Positions 20,867 through 24,154 of a DNA stretch of 24,154 nt are shown one piece after another. The first letter of the stretch is position 1. Each line of letters begins with the position of its first letter. The notes beneath the pieces were generated by a model that was not told the origin of the DNA, made no database searches, and saw only the letters and a list, made by a program, of their open reading frames with translations. Position numbers and translations under genes: made by a program. Source of the stretch: Candidatus Bathyarchaeota archaeon (lineage in GTDB: Archaea; Thermoproteota; Bathyarchaeia; Bathyarchaeales; UBA233); contig JARYMR010000012.1 of NCBI GenBank assembly GCA_029907045.1, forward strand, positions 1 through 24,154, given 5' to 3'.

Positions 20867-21291
20867 GAAAAGTGTTAAGAACAATCCTCGAAGAAGAAGG
20901 ATACTGGGTTGACTCAGCGGAAACAGCAAAAACTGCCATTGAAAAAACAAAGAAGAACTTCTACAACCTAGCCCTCATAGACATTAGGCTTCCAGACATG
21001 GAGGGCATAGAACTTCTAACACGCATGAAGGAGACAACGCCAAAAATGCGAAAAGTCATTATCACTGGTTATCCAACACTGCAAAATGCCATAGAAGCCG
21101 TGAACAGAGGGGCAGACGCCTACATTGTGAAGCCTTTCGACATGGATAAAGTCCTAGCCACCATCAGGGAACAACTGAGAAAGCAAGAGAAGGAGAAGAG
21201 ATACAGCCAAGAGAAAGTCGCTGAATTCATAGAAACCAGAGTGAGGGAGTTAGAGGTGGAAAAGAGAGCAACTCCAGAGAAAAGCCACTAA
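20818..21291 (+). CDS. Stand-alone response regulator receiver
   Basis: This 157-residue receiver starts at ATG 20818 with GGAGGTG six bases upstream, inside the 3' end of the kinase gene. It has the full active site: Asp11-Asp13 (IIIVDDDENI), phospho-accepting Asp55 (LALIDIRLPD), Thr83 (VIITGYPT) and Lys105 (AYIVKPF). After the receiver (about 1-120) there is only a charged helix (EKEKRYSQEKVAEFIETRVR) and no output domain. It probably acts by protein-protein contact, perhaps with the NitrOD5-like protein or as a phosphate relay. It is the last gene of the signalling operon and converges on the acetyltransferase gene. Confidence 0.9.
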   Translation: MDETARIIIVDDDENIRKVLRTILEEEGYWVDSAETAKTAIEKTKKNFYNLALIDIRLPDMEGIELLTRMKETTPKMRKVIITGYPTLQNAIEAVNRGADAYIVKPFDMDKVLATIREQLRKQEKEKRYSQEKVAEFIETRVRELEVEKRATPEKSH

Positions 21292-21322
21292 TTTTTCCAC
21301 AAAATTTTCACAATTTTCATCT

Positions 21323-22246
21323 TTACTCTTTTAACAATTTTTCATATTGCCTTTTACTGTTAGCCAATTTTTTGCGTATGAACCTCCAGTGATGCCCCAC
21401 TTTAAAGTCTAATTTTTGTAGAAGGGTTATGGATGGAATGTTTTCTTCAGAAGTGTATAGCGCTACAGAGTTCATTCCCTTTTCATAGAGGAAGTTCATG
21501 GCTCGGCATGTGAGGGCTGATGCAAGATTTTTCCCTCTATATTCTGGAAGGGTAGCTGCTGGACCCAGATAGCCCCTTTTGCTATTGAAAAATTTGTTGT
21601 ATTCTGTGTCTGGTCTGGAAACCACAACAGAAACAATCTTATTGTCACGTTCTGCCACATGAATCCAATCCTCATTAAATGGGGGTGATTCGCTTTTCCA
21701 CCTTTCAATATTGCCCAAGGCTACTCTTTCTCTGCCAAATCCAGCGTTTACGGCTTCTACAAACTTTTCCTCTTCATCTGGCTTTAGGCTTCGGAGAACC
21801 GTGCCTTCTGGAATTTTTGGAAGGGACTTTAACCCATCAAGCCTAGCCACCATGTGATATAAGCCACCTTCAGCCTTATAGCCTCTTTCAATCCACTCTT
21901 CAATTTCTGGGCTTTCAGCATCAACAACCGTGAAAACTGCTTCGCCCTTAACTTGTTTTTCAACTTCGCTCACCAAAGCCTCTTTTACAAGTTTTTGTTT
22001 TGGAATTTTGGAAACGGCAAGCCATTCTATTTCTTCTCCCCAATGTCCCTCATGGTAGGCTGCAGAACCCAAAACCTCACCATTCTCTTCAGCCAACAAA
22101 ACCTTTAGATTATCCTCTTTAATGCTGGAAAGAAGCCCATCTAAAGTGTAAGGGACAAACTCGTATGAATCTGCATATTTTTCATTGAGTAGTTTAACGA
22201 GGATTGGCAGGTCTTTGCCATCAAAGCATCGAATTTGGATAACCAT
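21323..22246 (-). CDS. Double-domain GNAT acetyltransferase
   Basis: ATG at 22246 gives 307 residues; the frame is open to a TTG at 22273, but that falls at about the predicted transcript start and is rejected. The N-terminal GNAT domain (about 1-100: IRCFDGKDLPILVKLLNEKY, LLAEENGEVLGSAAY) lacks a clear acetyl-CoA loop. The C-terminal domain (about 150-300) has the canonical region GYLGPAATLPEYRGKNLASA, then SVALYTSEENIPSITLLQKL and DFKVGHHW. It would transfer an acetyl group from acetyl-CoA to an unknown amine. Its 3' end faces the receiver gene, only 31 bases apart. No operon partners. Confidence 0.8.
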   Translation of the reverse strand: MVIQIRCFDGKDLPILVKLLNEKYADSYEFVPYTLDGLLSSIKEDNLKVLLAEENGEVLGSAAYHEGHWGEEIEWLAVSKIPKQKLVKEALVSEVEKQVKGEAVFTVVDAESPEIEEWIERGYKAEGGLYHMVARLDGLKSLPKIPEGTVLRSLKPDEEEKFVEAVNAGFGRERVALGNIERWKSESPPFNEDWIHVAERDNKIVSVVVSRPDTEYNKFFNSKRGYLGPAATLPEYRGKNLASALTCRAMNFLYEKGMNSVALYTSEENIPSITLLQKLDFKVGHHWRFIRKKLANSKRQYEKLLKE

Positions 22247-22277
22247 GATGCTTTCCGTTTTTAATGAAAGCAATTGA

Positions 22278-22288
22278 GTTATAATAAA
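22278..22288 (-). promoter_or_regulatory. TATA-like box for the GNAT gene
   Basis: Minus strand reads TTTATTATAAC. About 25 bases downstream is 22255, leaving roughly ten bases to the ATG at 22246. This supports the ATG over the more distal TTG. Confidence 0.4.
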
Positions 22289-22312
22289 TGTTTACGGTGA
22301 AAACTCTGAACC

Positions 22313-22322
22313 GATTTAAAGC
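22313..22322 (+). promoter_or_regulatory. TATA-like box for the ChrB-domain and MFS operon
   Basis: The plus strand reads GATTTAAAGC. A start near 22340 gives a leader of about 30 bases to the ATG at 22371. A second A/T-rich box (ACTTTAA, about 22329) is an alternative. Confidence 0.35.
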
Positions 22323-22370
22323 AAGAAAACTTTAACCGTAGATGCGCTTACTTCAAAATGGTGCAGTCTT

Positions 22371-22886
22371 ATGAAGTGGGTGACTCGTGAATTTGTTCAC
22401 GTTGACAGAACTGCTTGCCCATGGCTTATTAAAAAATTCATTGATCCAGAAGCCGAATTCATTTTTGTGCCAACGGAGAAAATTGCAGAAGTTGTAGAGA
22501 AGGAGGGAGCAATACCCTTTGATGTACCTGGGGTTAAGCTAGGGCATAGAAATGGAAGGTGCAGTTTTGAAACCATAATAGAGGAATATAATGTTAGTGA
22601 CCCGGTGCTTCATGAACTTGCAAAAATTGTCCATTCAGCAGACACACATGACACCCGAGGGGCTGTTGAGGGTTTTGGGTTAAGCGCCATAATGACTGGG
22701 GCAAGGTTCAATGTGAAGGATGATTTTGAAGCAGTTAGGAAGGCTGGGTATGTTTATGAGGCGCTTTACAGCTATTGTAGGCTTAAGCTTCTCCGCGAAA
22801 AGTATAAGGATGAACTGGCGAAAATGAACCAAAAACAACAGAACGAATTTTTAAGAAGCAAAATGCGTGAAGAGACAAGGATTTAG
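22371..22886 (+). CDS. ChrB C-terminal domain protein (chromate resistance family)
   Basis: This 171-residue protein is entirely the ChrB C-terminal domain: KWVTREFVHVDRTACPWLIK, KFIDPEAEFIFVP, then FDVPGVKLGHRNGRCSFETI and a His/Asp cluster in VHSADTHDTRG. Full bacterial ChrB has an additional N-terminal domain that is absent here. In bacteria ChrB is linked to chromate response; many archaeal copies have no chromate transporter. Its last 20 bases overlap the MFS transporter gene, so they are co-translated. The conserved Cys, His and Asp suggest metal or heme binding. Domain call is strong; chromate function is uncertain. Confidence 0.8.
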   Translation: MKWVTREFVHVDRTACPWLIKKFIDPEAEFIFVPTEKIAEVVEKEGAIPFDVPGVKLGHRNGRCSFETIIEEYNVSDPVLHELAKIVHSADTHDTRGAVEGFGLSAIMTGARFNVKDDFEAVRKAGYVYEALYSYCRLKLLREKYKDELAKMNQKQQNEFLRSKMREETRI

Positions 22887-24105
22887 CTGGCTTGTCCTGA
22901 TGGATTCCCATACGAAAAATAGCATTTTCTGGACAATTTGCATAATGGGTACGCTTGCAATATTAAGCTCCACAATGTCGAAAAACCCGATTTTAAAACC
23001 CTTCGCCTCAAGCCTAGGAACCCCGGCAGAATGGAGCGGTGTTGTAGGTGCAGCTTCAACGATTCCTGGGATACTGATTAGTTTGCCTGCGGCTTCCCTT
23101 TCAGATATTTTTGGAAGGAAAAAGTTCTTGTTTACGTCGGGTTTTGTTTTTGCTTCTGCGCCATTTCTCTACATTTTAATTGTTGAGTGGTGGCAACTCA
23201 TAATAGTCCGCTTTTACCATGGATTTGCCACAGCAATTTTTGTTCCAGTGGCAGAAGCCTCCATAGCCGAAGCCTTTCCAACAAAACGTGGAGAGAAAAT
23301 TTCGCTTTTCTCTTCTTCAACATATGTTGGAAGGGGAATAGCGCCCATTTTGGGGGCAACAATACTCACAGTGACAAACAGCAACTTTCACGTGCTTTAC
23401 TTGGCTGTTGGCGTTTTTGGCTTAACAGCCCTACTCACCGCCTTGCCATTTCTTTTTAAAAGTAAAGAATCCATCAATATTCAAAGCGGAAAAAGAGAAG
23501 ACATCATCCCAAAAATGTTTCAGGGCTGGAGAACAACAATCAGAAACCGTGCGGTTTTAACAGTCTGCCTAGTTCAAGCTTGCCAATATTATGTTTACGG
23601 CGCTTTCGAATTTTATATTTCTGGCTATTTGAAGGAGTTCATAGGTTTTGACTGGCTTTTAACCGGCATTATCACTGCAAGCCTTATAGCTGTGCCAATT
23701 TTTGCCAAACCATACATGGGCAGAATGTCAGACAAAATTGGGAGGAGAATTCCAATAGTGGTGGGCTGTATAATCAGCGGATTTCCACTTTTGGCTATTC
23801 CATTTTTCCACCAATTCCCAATTCTGCTTCTGTTTTCAGTTGCCTATGGAATTGGATTCGCAACAGTAACAGCTGCAACGCCAGCATTAATCAGTGAGCT
23901 TACGCCTAGGGAGTTTGTTGGAACAGCCATGGGTTTTCTTGACATGATAATGGATGTTGGACAAACAATTGGACCAATAGTTAGTGGATTAATATTTGCA
24001 ACAACCCTCCAATACGCGGGCGTCTTCCCATCCTTCACCATTGTTCTGCTATTTTCATGTGCAGTTTTCATTTTTTCAAAAACCAGCATAAGAAAGGAGC
24101 TTTAA
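22867..24105 (+). CDS. Major facilitator superfamily transporter
   Basis: The frame opens at GTG 22867, overlapping the ChrB-domain gene by 20 bases; an ATG at 22900 is the alternative start. The 412-residue protein has about twelve hydrophobic segments. Motif A between helices 2 and 3 reads LPAASLSDIFGRKKF, and a second-half copy reads GRMSDKIGRRIPIVVGC. It is a proton-coupled exporter or importer of a small molecule. Coupling to a ChrB-domain protein hints at an anion or toxic-compound efflux role, but the substrate cannot be read from sequence. It ends 49 bases before the window edge. Confidence 0.85.
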   Translation: MKRQGFSWLVLMDSHTKNSIFWTICIMGTLAILSSTMSKNPILKPFASSLGTPAEWSGVVGAASTIPGILISLPAASLSDIFGRKKFLFTSGFVFASAPFLYILIVEWWQLIIVRFYHGFATAIFVPVAEASIAEAFPTKRGEKISLFSSSTYVGRGIAPILGATILTVTNSNFHVLYLAVGVFGLTALLTALPFLFKSKESINIQSGKREDIIPKMFQGWRTTIRNRAVLTVCLVQACQYYVYGAFEFYISGYLKEFIGFDWLLTGIITASLIAVPIFAKPYMGRMSDKIGRRIPIVVGCIISGFPLLAIPFFHQFPILLLFSVAYGIGFATVTAATPALISELTPREFVGTAMGFLDMIMDVGQTIGPIVSGLIFATTLQYAGVFPSFTIVLLFSCAVFIFSKTSIRKEL

Positions 24106-24154
24106 CTTTGTGGAAAATTTTAAACATGCAAACTAAAGCCAAAAAATGAAACTG

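Overview
This window looks like chromosomal DNA of an archaeon. Most genes are preceded by A/T-rich TATA-like boxes about 25 bases upstream of short leaders. TTG starts are frequent. Two secreted proteins end in a Pro-Glu-Phe motif, a hydrophobic stretch and a basic tail (the archaeal PEF-type C-terminal anchor). The signalling genes resemble those of mesophilic Thermoproteota, and Bathyarchaeia is my best guess. That assignment is inference; no rRNA or tRNA gene is present to test it.

Bases 71-12715, all on the minus strand, carry the neck, tail and lysis-end part of a tailed provirus (Caudoviricetes type). In transcription order the genes are: a head-tail adaptor; a neck protein whose N-terminus is a large helical-toroid domain like those of glycoside-active enzymes; a probable tail terminator with an inserted beta-sandwich; the tail tube; a tail assembly chaperone with a programmed -1 frameshift (slippery heptamer T TTT TTA); an HK97-gp10-like protein; a very short tape measure; a tail hub with an inserted carbohydrate-binding-like domain; two small proteins; a fibre-base protein; and a 756-residue sialidase-propeller fibre. 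No portal, terminase, protease or capsid gene lies upstream of the adaptor, so the head module is absent from this side.

Between the fibre and the holin end (882-2866) sits an accessory island. It holds a ribbon-helix-helix-like protein, a small protein paired with an AbiEii-type nucleotidyltransferase, a PIN-domain toxin preceded by a 32-residue basic peptide, and on the opposite strand the decayed C-terminal ends of an older VapB/VapC pair. A new promoter then drives an unknown 132-residue protein and a two-helix holin-like protein at the left edge.

From 12829 rightward the genes look cellular. There is an acylphosphatase-like domain fused to a very regular coiled coil (ten 7-residue repeats, then three 11-residue repeats). 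Next is a secreted, anchored fusion of a zinc phospholipase C-type domain with a C39 cysteine peptidase, then a short conserved orphan, then a 5'-truncated surface protein. A three-gene signalling operon follows: a NitrOD5-like small protein, a PAS-PAS-GAF-repeat histidine kinase, and a stand-alone receiver. The window ends with a double GNAT acetyltransferase divergent from an overlapping ChrB C-terminal-domain and MFS transporter pair.

The most interesting feature is the way three conserved neck and tail proteins and the fibre have acquired domains that look glycan-related. The virion may touch or cut surface glycans along its whole length. The frameshift signal, the missing head genes and the phospholipase-peptidase fusion are also worth following.
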